A stretch of DNA of 12,607 bases from Clostridiales bacterium (GCA_012511485.1 JAAZFZ010000201.1:1-12607); one strand, 5' to 3'; positions 1-6,884 are shown, counted from the first letter of the stretch. Translations and numbers: made by a program. The notes: generated from the letters alone by a model not told the origin.

Positions 1-437
1 CCCATCTTTTCAACCGCCTCAACAAGCCTTATTTCGCCTCCGCTCCCGAAATGCTCAAAAAGGGTTGCATTTTTGCCGCCGACAGTTGCCCTCTCCTTTG
101 GCGATAGAGTGCAAACCCTGTAATCCTCCCTATTAAGGTCAGCTCTGATAACTGCAATCAAATGCAGCGCCTGATTATCGCTGTCACTGCAGACAACCCA
201 AAAATTCGCACTGCCGGAAAAAAATTCCGGAGCGGTTGTCTGTTCCGAGGTTTCGGCATCGTCGTTTGCACCTTTAAAAAGGTTTGAAATGTTGAAATCA
301 ACAGATTTCAGAAAGAACAGCGCAGATACACTTCCGAAAACAAGTATAAAAATAAGAAAACCGAAAAAGAACCTTCTCGTCCGAGAAGCCTGTCGTTTCT
401 TTTCCGTCTGAAATCTCAAGCCTTTTTTCTTTGCCAA
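1..437 (-). CDS. LCP-like (LytR-CpsA-Psr) membrane-anchored protein, 3' part missing
   Basis: Only the first 145 codons are in the window. The protein starts with a basic cytoplasmic stretch (KKKGLR, KKRQ, RTRR), then one transmembrane helix at about residues 22-44, a Thr/Glu linker (about 61-70), and an extracytoplasmic segment that aligns by eye with the start of LCP domains. The best-matching part is HFGSGGEIRLVEAVEKM (129-145), which corresponds to the usual AYGGPELLVKTVEKL-type segment. LCP enzymes move lipid-linked polymers onto peptidoglycan. Here the usual SIPRDT block reads LSPKERA (111-117), and the RxDT segment is not recognisable, so phosphate-binding arginines may be lost. TTG at 437 is chosen as start because GGGGTGAG (443-450) lies 5 bases upstream; no better ATG is present. 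It follows the GH13 stop by 6 bases, so it is probably translationally coupled. The fold assignment rests on a partial domain. Confidence 0.6.
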   Translation of the reverse strand, partial: MAKKKGLRFQTEKKRQASRTRRFFFGFLIFILVFGSVSALFFLKSVDFNISNLFKGANDDAETSEQTTAPEFFSGSANFWVVCSDSDNQALHLIAVIRADLNREDYRVCTLSPKERATVGGKNATLFEHFGSGGEIRLVEAVEKM

Positions 438-443
438 AAAATC

Positions 444-2318
444 TCACCCCAAATTTTGCTTTATTCCAAGTATTGCAGCCGAGCAGGCATCAATTCGGGC
501 ACATCCATCGCCTTTCATCTCTGCCCCCAGCAGGCTGACAGCACCCTTCCACTCATCCTGCAGATAATAGTCAATTTCATGATTGTTCCTGTTTGCAATA
601 AGGAGGATTTTTGAGTCCCCATCAACTCTCGCATAGGCTATGCACCCTAGGGCTGCGGAAACGGGGATAAATTCCCCCTCTCTGAGTGCCCTGCTGCCAC
701 GCCTTATTCTGCCTAGGCTTTTATACCATTCAAGCAGCTCGCCGTTCTCATTGCCCCACGGGTAACAGCCCCTGTTGAATGGGTCAACGCCTCCCTCAAG
801 CCCCGCCTCGTCCCCATAATAGATACAGGGCACACCGGGCAGAGTGAATTGGATAGCACTTGCCACCTTCATGAGCCTTATTGCCTGCTGCAGCTTATCC
901 TTATCGAGCCTTTCGCCGTCATACCTTAATCCCTTTTTGCTCTGCTTTTTGGCACCTGCAAGCCTTGTCAACGCCCTTGCGGTGTCATGCGTGCCGATAT
1001 GATTCATTAAAACGGCTATCGACTGCGGTGGATAGTTTTCAAATATGCTCATGACGGAATCCATAAAGCCTTGCGTTTCACCCGTTTTGAGGAATTTAAA
1101 GATACTTAGTGCAAACGGGTAGTTCATCACTGAATCGAGCTGACTGCCAAGAAGGTACTTCCGCCTTGTGCCGTAGCTGATTTTATTTGAAGCGTCCTCC
1201 CAAACCTCGCCGAGAATATATGCGTCTGGCTTCTCGGTTTTAACCGCACAGTTCAGAGAGTTTAAAAAAGAATCGGGCAATTCATCGGCAACATCAAGCC
1301 TCCAGCCGCTCGCACCCGCTCTTAACCATTTTCTAATCACTCCGTTTTCGCCCGTTATGAAATCGGCAAAGCTCTGCTCTGTTTCGTTTGTTTCCGGCAG
1401 GATATCGACTCCCCACCAGCAAACATAATCGTCCGGCCATTTTTTGAATTTATACCATTTGAAGTAGGGGGACTCCTGCGATTGATAGGCTCCGTTGTTG
1501 TCATATCTGCCCATTGCGTTGAAATAGACACTGTCACTCCCTGTGTGGCTGAAAACGCCGTCAAGGATAATCCTTATCCCGCATTCTTCCGCAGCACGGC
1601 ACAGGGAGGTAAAATCCTCCTCGCTGCCCAGCAGGGGGTCAATTTTCATATAGTCTGCGGTATCGTATCTGTGGTTGGAATGAGCCTCAAAAATCGGGTT
1701 TAAATAAATGCAGTTAACACCCAGTTCCCTGAGATAGCCGAGCTTATGCTCAATGCCCTTAAGGTCGCCGCAGAAATAGTCGTATTTATTTATTTTGCCA
1801 TTCTTGTCAGGCTCCCACATAGGTTCTCCGCTCCAGTCGGTGCGGATTATTCTATCCTCGGGTACACCGCTCTTTTTATCGCCCGAATAGCAGAATCTAT
1901 CAGGGAAAATCTGATATATTATGCCACCCTTGAGCCATTCAGGCGTTTTATATCCCTTTGCATAAACAGTCATTTGCCATTGACTGCCGCCGTTTGAAAT
2001 GCTGCCTATGCCGTTGCCTGCATTCTTTATCTGCTGTTTGCCACTGCCGGAGTCGAATTCAAAGCTGTACCAGTAAATGCCTGCTTCTTCGGGAGTGTGA
2101 AAAACCGTCCACCACTCTTCGTCAGTGCCCTCCATTCGCTCCCAGTCCATTGAAATGTATTGTGCCTCCTGCCCGTCCATATAGCACACAAGTCTTATCC
2201 CCGTGCACCTGATATCTCTGGGCAGAATCACCCTGAAATTGACCTTTGTGCCTGCTTCAATCGCTCCGAAAGGGTTTTTATGATATTTCGCTCTGGAGTT
2301 ATAGGGTATATAATGCAT
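444..2318 (-). CDS. GH13 alpha-glucan hydrolase (neopullulanase / maltogenic-amylase type)
   Basis: A 624-residue glycoside hydrolase family 13 enzyme, expected to cleave alpha-glucans or maltodextrins in the cytoplasm; there is no signal peptide or membrane segment. Residues 1-120 form a beta-rich N-terminal domain in the place of CBM34. The barrel begins near 130 with YQIFPDRF. All GH13 motifs are visible: region I DGVFSHTG (253-260), region II GWRLDVADE (338-346, nucleophile D342), region III GEVWE (acid/base E371) and region IV NHIGTHDT (439-446, D445). Region V reads LPETN (307-311), comparable to MPKLN of the neopullulanase group. All three catalytic carboxylates are present, so it should be active. 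ATG 2318 has GGAGGA 4 bases upstream. It starts 17 bases after the DUF4015-type gene and is co-transcribed with it. Exact specificity (pullulan, cyclodextrin or starch) cannot be read from sequence alone. Confidence 0.93.
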   Translation of the reverse strand: MHYIPYNSRAKYHKNPFGAIEAGTKVNFRVILPRDIRCTGIRLVCYMDGQEAQYISMDWERMEGTDEEWWTVFHTPEEAGIYWYSFEFDSGSGKQQIKNAGNGIGSISNGGSQWQMTVYAKGYKTPEWLKGGIIYQIFPDRFCYSGDKKSGVPEDRIIRTDWSGEPMWEPDKNGKINKYDYFCGDLKGIEHKLGYLRELGVNCIYLNPIFEAHSNHRYDTADYMKIDPLLGSEEDFTSLCRAAEECGIRIILDGVFSHTGSDSVYFNAMGRYDNNGAYQSQESPYFKWYKFKKWPDDYVCWWGVDILPETNETEQSFADFITGENGVIRKWLRAGASGWRLDVADELPDSFLNSLNCAVKTEKPDAYILGEVWEDASNKISYGTRRKYLLGSQLDSVMNYPFALSIFKFLKTGETQGFMDSVMSIFENYPPQSIAVLMNHIGTHDTARALTRLAGAKKQSKKGLRYDGERLDKDKLQQAIRLMKVASAIQFTLPGVPCIYYGDEAGLEGGVDPFNRGCYPWGNENGELLEWYKSLGRIRRGSRALREGEFIPVSAALGCIAYARVDGDSKILLIANRNNHEIDYYLQDEWKGAVSLLGAEMKGDGCARIDACSAAILGIKQNLG

Positions 2319-2335
2319 TACATCCTCCGAAATTG

Positions 2336-3472
2336 CTATTCTCCGTCCCTGATAATAAAGCAGGGAGTTTTTTCCCCTGAAGCCGTTTTGACAGGGATAA
2401 CTGTTTTTCCGTCGGCTCGAATCGGGCTCTCAAGGGTAATGCCCCTCAAATCAACTGCATATGCCTTTGCCGCACTACCCAGCAGGGTTCCGTCATAGAT
2501 TTGGCTTGTGCCGCTTGCCGTTGCCTGACCGTCAACCATTAGTATGACAACGGTTTTTCCCGCAGCTTTAACCGCACCGTCAACAAAGTCAAGAAGAGTG
2601 CCGTTCCTTGTCAAGGCTCCCTGTTCATTCTCACCTGCAAAGGTTGCTCTTGACAGGCCGACTGACGGGTATTGCACTGAATCAAGGAGCACAAAATCGA
2701 CATTCAGCTCACATATCTCTTTGATAATGTCATAAAGATACTGCTGTGCATCTTCTGAATAGGGGTTAAGCCACGGCTTGCCGCCATTTGCAAAGCTCTT
2801 GTCAAGCCAAAGCATCCCCGTGTTGCCCATGTAATTAATAGCCATTGTGCCTCTGAACTTGCCGGCTGCAAGAGGGTCCTTGAAACAATGTATTCTCGCA
2901 ATTACGGCTATATTCTCCTGCTTGCACAGGGCAATACAGTCACTCACGGCGGAACTGGCGTTTTCGTCCGCCGCAGTTGTTTCCATTTGTGCAATAGATG
3001 AGTCATAGCAAAGATATCCCATTGTGTTTTTAAAGTTTATTATTGCCGCATTCCCGCCCTGAGCCTTGACATTTTCCAGCTCTCTGCTCATGCTCTGCGT
3101 ATCGGCAAGGGCAGCGGTGCCAATATATACAGCCTTCATATTGCTGCTGATTACCGCCGGCTGTGCAGCCTGAGTTGTCGTTTCTGCCTGAGCCTTTGTC
3201 GTGCTTTGACTTGCAGTTGTTTCCTCTATCTTAGGCATCTCCGAAATATCAAGCATAACATCGGTTATGAAATACCCGACAGCAACAATCGCACATATAC
3301 CCGCAACCGCCAGAACGGTTTTGATTATTTTCCTTCTTCTCATTCTCTCGGTGTAACTCGTTCGCTTGCCCATAGAACCACCGGGATAAAAGCGTGAAAA
3401 GCCCGTGAAGCTGCTATGCCTTCGGTTATATTCATTGATATAATCCGAATCATATTTCTTCCTTCTTTTCAA
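2336..3472 (-). CDS. Membrane-anchored DUF4015-type putative glycoside hydrolase
   Basis: A 378-residue protein with a highly basic cytoplasmic N-terminus, one transmembrane helix at about 49-72, a Thr/Ala/Gln-rich linker (about 84-108) and an extracytoplasmic domain from 111. That domain resembles the putative glycosyl hydrolase family DUF4015 (PF13200): KAVYIGTAAL at the start, NAAIINFKNTMGYLCYDS (141-158), ARIHCFKDPLAA (192-203), PWLNPYSED (233-241) and DFVLLDSVQYPS (259-270). The last replaces the usual DEIQFDYIRFP, so a conserved acidic position is altered and catalysis is uncertain. No activity is established for the family to my knowledge. The start is TTG at 3472, with a G-rich site (CGGGGG, 3481-3486) 8 bases upstream. 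It lies 30 bases after rnfA and 17 before the GH13 gene, within the same operon. The combination suggests a cell-envelope role, but that is inference. Confidence 0.8.
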   Translation of the reverse strand: MKRRKKYDSDYINEYNRRHSSFTGFSRFYPGGSMGKRTSYTERMRRRKIIKTVLAVAGICAIVAVGYFITDVMLDISEMPKIEETTASQSTTKAQAETTTQAAQPAVISSNMKAVYIGTAALADTQSMSRELENVKAQGGNAAIINFKNTMGYLCYDSSIAQMETTAADENASSAVSDCIALCKQENIAVIARIHCFKDPLAAGKFRGTMAINYMGNTGMLWLDKSFANGGKPWLNPYSEDAQQYLYDIIKEICELNVDFVLLDSVQYPSVGLSRATFAGENEQGALTRNGTLLDFVDGAVKAAGKTVVILMVDGQATASGTSQIYDGTLLGSAAKAYAVDLRGITLESPIRADGKTVIPVKTASGEKTPCFIIRDGE

Positions 3473-3502
3473 TATAAATGCCCCCGTTTTTAATAATATT
3501 TA

Positions 3503-4096
3503 TCAAGCAAAAAGCGAGGTGCCTGAAAACCCCGTGAACGCCATTGAGAGCAGGGCAACATAGAGAAACATTGCGGGTGCTCCCTTAAACGCCTGAGGCA
3601 AATTAGGGTTACTTTCAATCCTTTTAAGCCCGATACTGATAAGAGAGATTGCAAAAATAAAAGCAATTCCGGAGCCGACACCTATACCGATGCTTGCTGC
3701 AAAGGTATTGCCCAGCCTGCGGTTTAACAGCGGGATGGCAAAAACAAGGGTATTGAGCGCCGCCATACCAATCATGCTCAGGAACTTTCTGCCGGGCTTG
3801 AAGACAAATTTCACCGCCAGCACCGTGACAAGGTAGAGAGCTACCAGCACCCCGCCGAAAATCGCGCTGTGAATGGCTAAATTTAACCTGTCAATTTGGA
3901 CTATGAAATCCAATGCACGGCAGATTACGGCAGAAAGCACCGAAAAATAGGCAACCATTATCGAAAAAGCTGCAAGGCGCCTGGGTTTTGTAGCCATACG
4001 AACAGCTTCGCTCGCACCGTAGCCGCCGCTGAAAACAAGGTTCTGAATAAAAGTAATATAAAGTGCTGCATTCAAAAGACTAAAGAACCAACTCAA
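3503..4096 (-). CDS. rnfA: RnfA-like Rnf/Nqr membrane subunit lacking the cluster cysteines
   Basis: A 197-residue, six-helix membrane protein of the Rnf-Nqr family (PF02508), normally half of the RnfA/RnfE pair that holds a [2Fe-2S] cluster inside the membrane. Family marks: length, LNTLVFAIPLLN (114-125, cf. TNCAVLGVALLN), and the C-terminal FKGAPAMFLYVALLSMAFTGFSG stretch (170-192). By hand alignment with E. coli RsxA, Cys25 of the GLCPFMG motif is Gly25 here (GGYGAS), and the second ligand Cys is Thr116. The only cysteine is C59, at neither ligand position. The cluster therefore probably cannot form in the usual way. TTG 4096 is chosen as start: GGAGGTG (4104-4110) is 7 bases upstream, directly after the rnfE stop. 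No rnfB follows; the next gene is the DUF4015-type protein. Membership in the family is clear; electron-transfer function is doubtful. Confidence 0.85.
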   Translation of the reverse strand: MSWFFSLLNAALYITFIQNLVFSGGYGASEAVRMATKPRRLAAFSIMVAYFSVLSAVICRALDFIVQIDRLNLAIHSAIFGGVLVALYLVTVLAVKFVFKPGRKFLSMIGMAALNTLVFAIPLLNRRLGNTFAASIGIGVGSGIAFIFAISLISIGLKRIESNPNLPQAFKGAPAMFLYVALLSMAFTGFSGTSLFA

Positions 4097-4110
4097 ATTC
4101 CGGCACCTCC

Positions 4111-5217
4111 TCAGTTATCTAGATTATGTTTTTTTCTGAAGTTTTCAAAAAGCTCAGAAATATCACGGTCAAATTCATCGGCATACTCATTTATTTCGTT
4201 CGGATTATCTTCCCCGTTATTCTCATCTGCGGCTTTCGGGGTGATTTCATCTCCCCTAGCAGGCACATCCGTTTCGTCCTGTTGCTGTTTTTCGGGCTGC
4301 GGCTCGTTATAATCCGATGCAATTTCCAACGCTGTTTCTTCAAGTGGTAAAACCTCCGAATCCGAGGGCGATTGCTCCGCAGCTTCCTCTCCCTGAGGGA
4401 TATCGGGGACATAAACCACCTTCTCAGATGTTTTAGGCAAAGCCTCCGTCTTACTGATGCCTGTATTTTCATTGCTTGCGGTATCAGGTCCGGTGATTTT
4501 TCCCCTATTGAGCGCAGAGGGCTTTTTTTCACTGCCTCTGACAGAGGCCGCTCTTTGCTCCTCTGCTCTGGAGGTCTTTATTTTGAAGCTCATATCCTTT
4601 TCAAAGCGGGGAAAAAACCTGATAACAATTGCTTTGTGGAGTGCTGCGAGCAGGCCGACCACCGTAAAGCCGCCAAAGGTCATGAGTAAGCCCGGGGCTG
4701 CAGGGTTTTCGAAAATAACTCTGCCGGCAATTGTTCCGTTGCCCAGCAGCTCCCTAATTGCACCCACAATCAGAAAAACCACACTGTAGCCCAGCCCCGC
4801 TGAGAATGCGTCAATAAAGCTTGCCAGAGGATTGTTTCTGACAGCAAATTTCTCGCATCTGAGGGCTGCAAGGGAGCTTACGGCGAGGAGAGGCAGATAA
4901 ATACCGATGCTCGTGGCTACGCCATAATTCCTTACGTCCATATAATACATTGCAGGGCAGGCAATAAGCAGACCTATAATCATATATATTGCAACTCTTA
5001 TCCATGCAGGCACCCTTTTGAGTGCAACGCTGGCAAAAGTCTCGCATATTATTAAAAGTAGAACGGTTATTGCAGCAAGCACGGCTGCTGCGGGAAGTGA
5101 CACGGTTGCCGCAACAATCGGGCAGATGCCGATAACCTGAACAAGAACGGGATTATAAATAAACGCTCCCCTGAATATCATAGTTGAGGGCGAAAGCTTT
5201 CTCTGTTTATCGCTCAT
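4111..5217 (-). CDS. rnfE: RnfE-like Rnf/Nqr membrane subunit with long acidic C-terminal tail
   Basis: A 368-residue protein. Residues 1 to about 205 are an RnfE membrane domain: NPVLVQVIGICPIVA (22-36), YLPLLAVSSLAALR (107-120), GAIRELLGNGT (152-162). Typical RnfE is about 200-230 residues; the extra 205-368 is low-complexity, rich in Glu, Asp, Pro and Ser, and ends in a possible amphipathic helix (ISELFENFRKKH, 353-364). By known RnfE topology this tail should be cytoplasmic. The first cluster ligand Cys32 is kept, but the second (usual TNC) is Ser115; a new Cys121 lies six residues later. ATG 5217 overlaps the end of rnfD by 11 bases, with GGAGGG upstream inside rnfD, which implies translational coupling. 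In canonical clostridial rnfCDGEAB, rnfG lies between D and E; here it is absent. Family assignment is firm, and the tail's role is unknown. Confidence 0.88.
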   Translation of the reverse strand: MSDKQRKLSPSTMIFRGAFIYNPVLVQVIGICPIVAATVSLPAAAVLAAITVLLLIICETFASVALKRVPAWIRVAIYMIIGLLIACPAMYYMDVRNYGVATSIGIYLPLLAVSSLAALRCEKFAVRNNPLASFIDAFSAGLGYSVVFLIVGAIRELLGNGTIAGRVIFENPAAPGLLMTFGGFTVVGLLAALHKAIVIRFFPRFEKDMSFKIKTSRAEEQRAASVRGSEKKPSALNRGKITGPDTASNENTGISKTEALPKTSEKVVYVPDIPQGEEAAEQSPSDSEVLPLEETALEIASDYNEPQPEKQQQDETDVPARGDEITPKAADENNGEDNPNEINEYADEFDRDISELFENFRKKHNLDN

Positions 5218-6208
5218 TTATCATTTCCCTCCCTGCCTTTGGTTTTGCTCTGCTCTTTTTATCGAAATAACTGACTAATCTCTTTATCCCTGCGGTTACA
5301 AGAGGCCACACTGCCGACGAAATAAGCACGGCAAAGCAGGCGCTCTCCTGAAAAATGCCGAAATAACGCATTACCATGCACAGGATACCCGCAAAGGCAC
5401 CGTAAAGGAAACGGCTTTGAGGTCTTTTTGGGGATGTTGCAGGGTCGGTAATAAGGAACAGAGCCGTAAAAATCAGCATACCCGAGCAAAGCTCAAACAC
5501 AAGCGAGGCGAGAATGCCATTGAGGACTCTGGGAAAAAGCAGCGCCATTATAGCACTGCCGGCAATAAAGCCCGCACTGTTTATTGCCGATTTCGGCTGC
5601 CTTATTGCAAGGAAGACTGCGGCGCCGATAAGCACCATTATGCAGGTTGCACCCACAGGCCCTGCTATGTTGCCGATAAACACATTGAAAAAGCTGATGA
5701 CATTAAGCCCCATTGATTGGTTTAGCTTGAGCATTGAGGCGAGGGAAACTCCATATGTGGCTTCGCCGTTGGAAACAATTCCTACAGTCGGATAGAGAAA
5801 AACCGCCTGAGGCCTGCATAGACATATAAAGGCAAAACCCGCAGCGGCAGGCATAAACGGAGCGAACCTGGTTCCCCCAAAAGGCATTTTTGCGATTAAG
5901 ATTGCAAATGCACAGCCCAAAACGGCAAGCCAGAGAGAAACATTCGCTGGGAGCAAAAGGGCAATAACAACACCTGTAAAAACTGCATTCAGGTCTTTTA
6001 AAGTCCCTTTCTCTTTCAATAAAAAGGAGGCTGTAAGCTCCAGCACAACCGCAGTCAAAACCGAAACTATAATGGTTTTGAAAACCGCTGTGCCGTAATA
6101 GTACCACGCCATAACAACAGGAGCAATCAGCATAATAAGCATATCTGAATAAAAACGGCGCGTTAATTTTTCTTCTTCCCGGTTATTAGTATTAATTCCG
6201 AAAGACAA
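5207..6208 (-). CDS. rnfD: RnfD-like Rnf/Nqr membrane subunit with altered flavinylation motif
   Basis: A polytopic membrane protein of the NqrB/RnfD family (PF03116). In the full complex RnfD carries covalent FMN on a Thr in an S/TGAT motif. Numbering from an in-frame GTG at 6217, family marks are DLNAVFTGVVIALLLP (75-90), AKMPFGGTRFAPFMPA (109-124) and LFLITDPATSPKRPQ (253-267). At the flavin site the sequence is SNGEATYGVSLASML (149-163) instead of SGATPLALL: an A-T pair remains at 153-154, but the preceding S/T-G is replaced. Start: that GTG lies inside the Shine-Dalgarno AGAGGTGG (6214-6221), so TTG 6208, 5 bases after it, is the better choice (333 aa). It is the first gene of the minus-strand operon and divergent from mecA. 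No rnfC precedes it. Function may differ from classic Rnf. Confidence 0.88.
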   Translation of the reverse strand: MSFGINTNNREEEKLTRRFYSDMLIMLIAPVVMAWYYYGTAVFKTIIVSVLTAVVLELTASFLLKEKGTLKDLNAVFTGVVIALLLPANVSLWLAVLGCAFAILIAKMPFGGTRFAPFMPAAAGFAFICLCRPQAVFLYPTVGIVSNGEATYGVSLASMLKLNQSMGLNVISFFNVFIGNIAGPVGATCIMVLIGAAVFLAIRQPKSAINSAGFIAGSAIMALLFPRVLNGILASLVFELCSGMLIFTALFLITDPATSPKRPQSRFLYGAFAGILCMVMRYFGIFQESACFAVLISSAVWPLVTAGIKRLVSYFDKKSRAKPKAGREMINER

Positions 6209-6213
6209 CAATA

Positions 6214-6221
6214 CCACCTCT
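6214..6221 (-). promoter_or_regulatory. Shine-Dalgarno site deciding the rnfD start
   Basis: AGAGGTGG on the minus strand overlaps an in-frame GTG at 6217, which therefore cannot easily be the start. The in-frame TTG at 6208 follows at 5 bases and is the best-placed start codon. Confidence 0.6.
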
Positions 6222-6241
6222 GAAATTCCATAATTTACACG

Positions 6242-6270
6242 TTGTATAAAACTTATTAATAAAATATAAT
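6242..6270 (+). promoter_or_regulatory. Predicted sigma-A promoter of mecA
   Basis: TTGTAT (6242-6247) and a perfect TATAAT (6265-6270) are separated by 17 bases. Transcription would start near 6277, leaving a leader of about 32 bases before the TTG start of mecA. It overlaps the promoter predicted for rnfD on the other strand. Confidence 0.65.
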
Positions 6271-6282
6271 AGTATTAGTCAA
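6253..6282 (-). promoter_or_regulatory. Predicted promoter of the rnfDEA operon
   Basis: On the minus strand TTGACT (6277-6282) is followed after 17-18 bases by TTAATA/TAATAA (6253-6259). The -10 match is modest, but no better candidate lies in the short spacer. The elements interleave with those of the mecA promoter. Confidence 0.4.
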
Positions 6283-6295
6283 TCTGCATAAATGT

Positions 6296-6302
6296 GGGGG
6301 GA
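6296..6302 (+). promoter_or_regulatory. G-run ribosome binding site deciding the mecA start
   Basis: GGGGGGA lies 6 bases before TTG 6309. An in-frame GTG at 6294 overlaps the G-run and so is not the start; starting at 6309 gives MKIEAL, close to the MKIE/MEIE N-terminus usual for MecA. Confidence 0.7.
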
Positions 6303-6308
6303 TTCGTT

Positions 6309-6884
6309 TTGAAAATTGAAGCCTTGAGTGATAACCGAATATCAGTTGAGCTGACACAACAGGACATGACGGAGCTGGATATCACATATGAAGAAATGGA
6401 CTATTCAAACATAGAAACCCGTCGTGTAATATGGACACTGTTGGACCGTGCGCGTGAAACCCTCGGAAGAGATATTGACCCATGCGGAAGGATGCTCATT
6501 GAAGCAGTTCCTAAGCCCGAGGGCGGATGTACGATTAATTTCACCGTTCTATCTGGTGAGCTCAGGTCAACCTCTTACCCCGGTAAGCTCCACTTCAAAA
6601 AAGACAGTGCTTACATAACCTTTGAATTCGATTCAATTGACAGTCTGATGTCGTGTGCCAAGAGCTTCACTTTATCCGGCCGTCATATGTCAAACAGCGA
6701 GCTTTATTCATGCGAGGGCTTGTATCGCCTGCTTATATGCCCCGGAGCTGAACCGAAAACAGTTAAAAACTTTTTTTCTGAATACGGTTCAATGTGCGGC
6801 GAGGGCAACCTGCAGGCCGAATTCACAAGAGAGCACTGGGAGCTTATAACAGAAATCAACGCCATAGAAAAACTGTCACACTGA
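6309..6884 (+). CDS. mecA: MecA-family adaptor protein of ClpC
   Basis: A 191-residue soluble protein matching MecA/YpbH, the adaptor that delivers substrates to the ClpCP protease; in Bacillus subtilis it brings ComK and so represses competence. The N-terminal substrate-binding domain (1 to about 80) opens with MKIEALSDNRISVELTQQDM and contains DITYEEMDY (24-32) in the place of the usual DIWY segment. The ClpC-binding C-terminal domain (about 100-191) has ITFEFDSIDSLMSCAKSF (103-120), SELYSCEGLYRLLIC (130-144), FFSEYG (155-160) and REHWELITEINAIEKL (174-189), matching the family's EYG...EHGK.I..NAIE pattern. It is shorter than the 218 residues of B. subtilis MecA, mainly in the linker. TTG 6309 is the start (G-run site 6 bases upstream). 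It is monocistronic, divergent from rnfD and convergent with rpe. Its substrate here is unknown. Confidence 0.87.
   Translation: MKIEALSDNRISVELTQQDMTELDITYEEMDYSNIETRRVIWTLLDRARETLGRDIDPCGRMLIEAVPKPEGGCTINFTVLSGELRSTSYPGKLHFKKDSAYITFEFDSIDSLMSCAKSFTLSGRHMSNSELYSCEGLYRLLICPGAEPKTVKNFFSEYGSMCGEGNLQAEFTREHWELITEINAIEKLSH

Noticed and set aside
212..228. CCGGAA-A5-TTCCGG palindrome in the LCP-like gene
   Set aside because: Short stem inside a coding region, fully explained by Pro-Glu-Phe-Phe-Ser-Gly codons; not placed like a terminator.
1386..1400. LPETN in the GH13 protein resembles a sortase LPxTG signal
   Set aside because: It is internal (residues 307-311), has no following hydrophobic helix or basic tail, and fits GH13 region V (cf. 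MPKLN).
3896..4312. A 138-codon plus-strand open frame across the rnfA/rnfE junction
   Set aside because: It is antisense to two recognisable membrane-protein genes, and its translation is low-complexity Ser/Phe without family features.
5207..5217. Overlap of rnfD and rnfE as a possible frameshift or gene fusion
   Set aside because: The overlap has a normal stop, a good ribosome site and a complete RnfE N-terminus, which is ordinary translational coupling.
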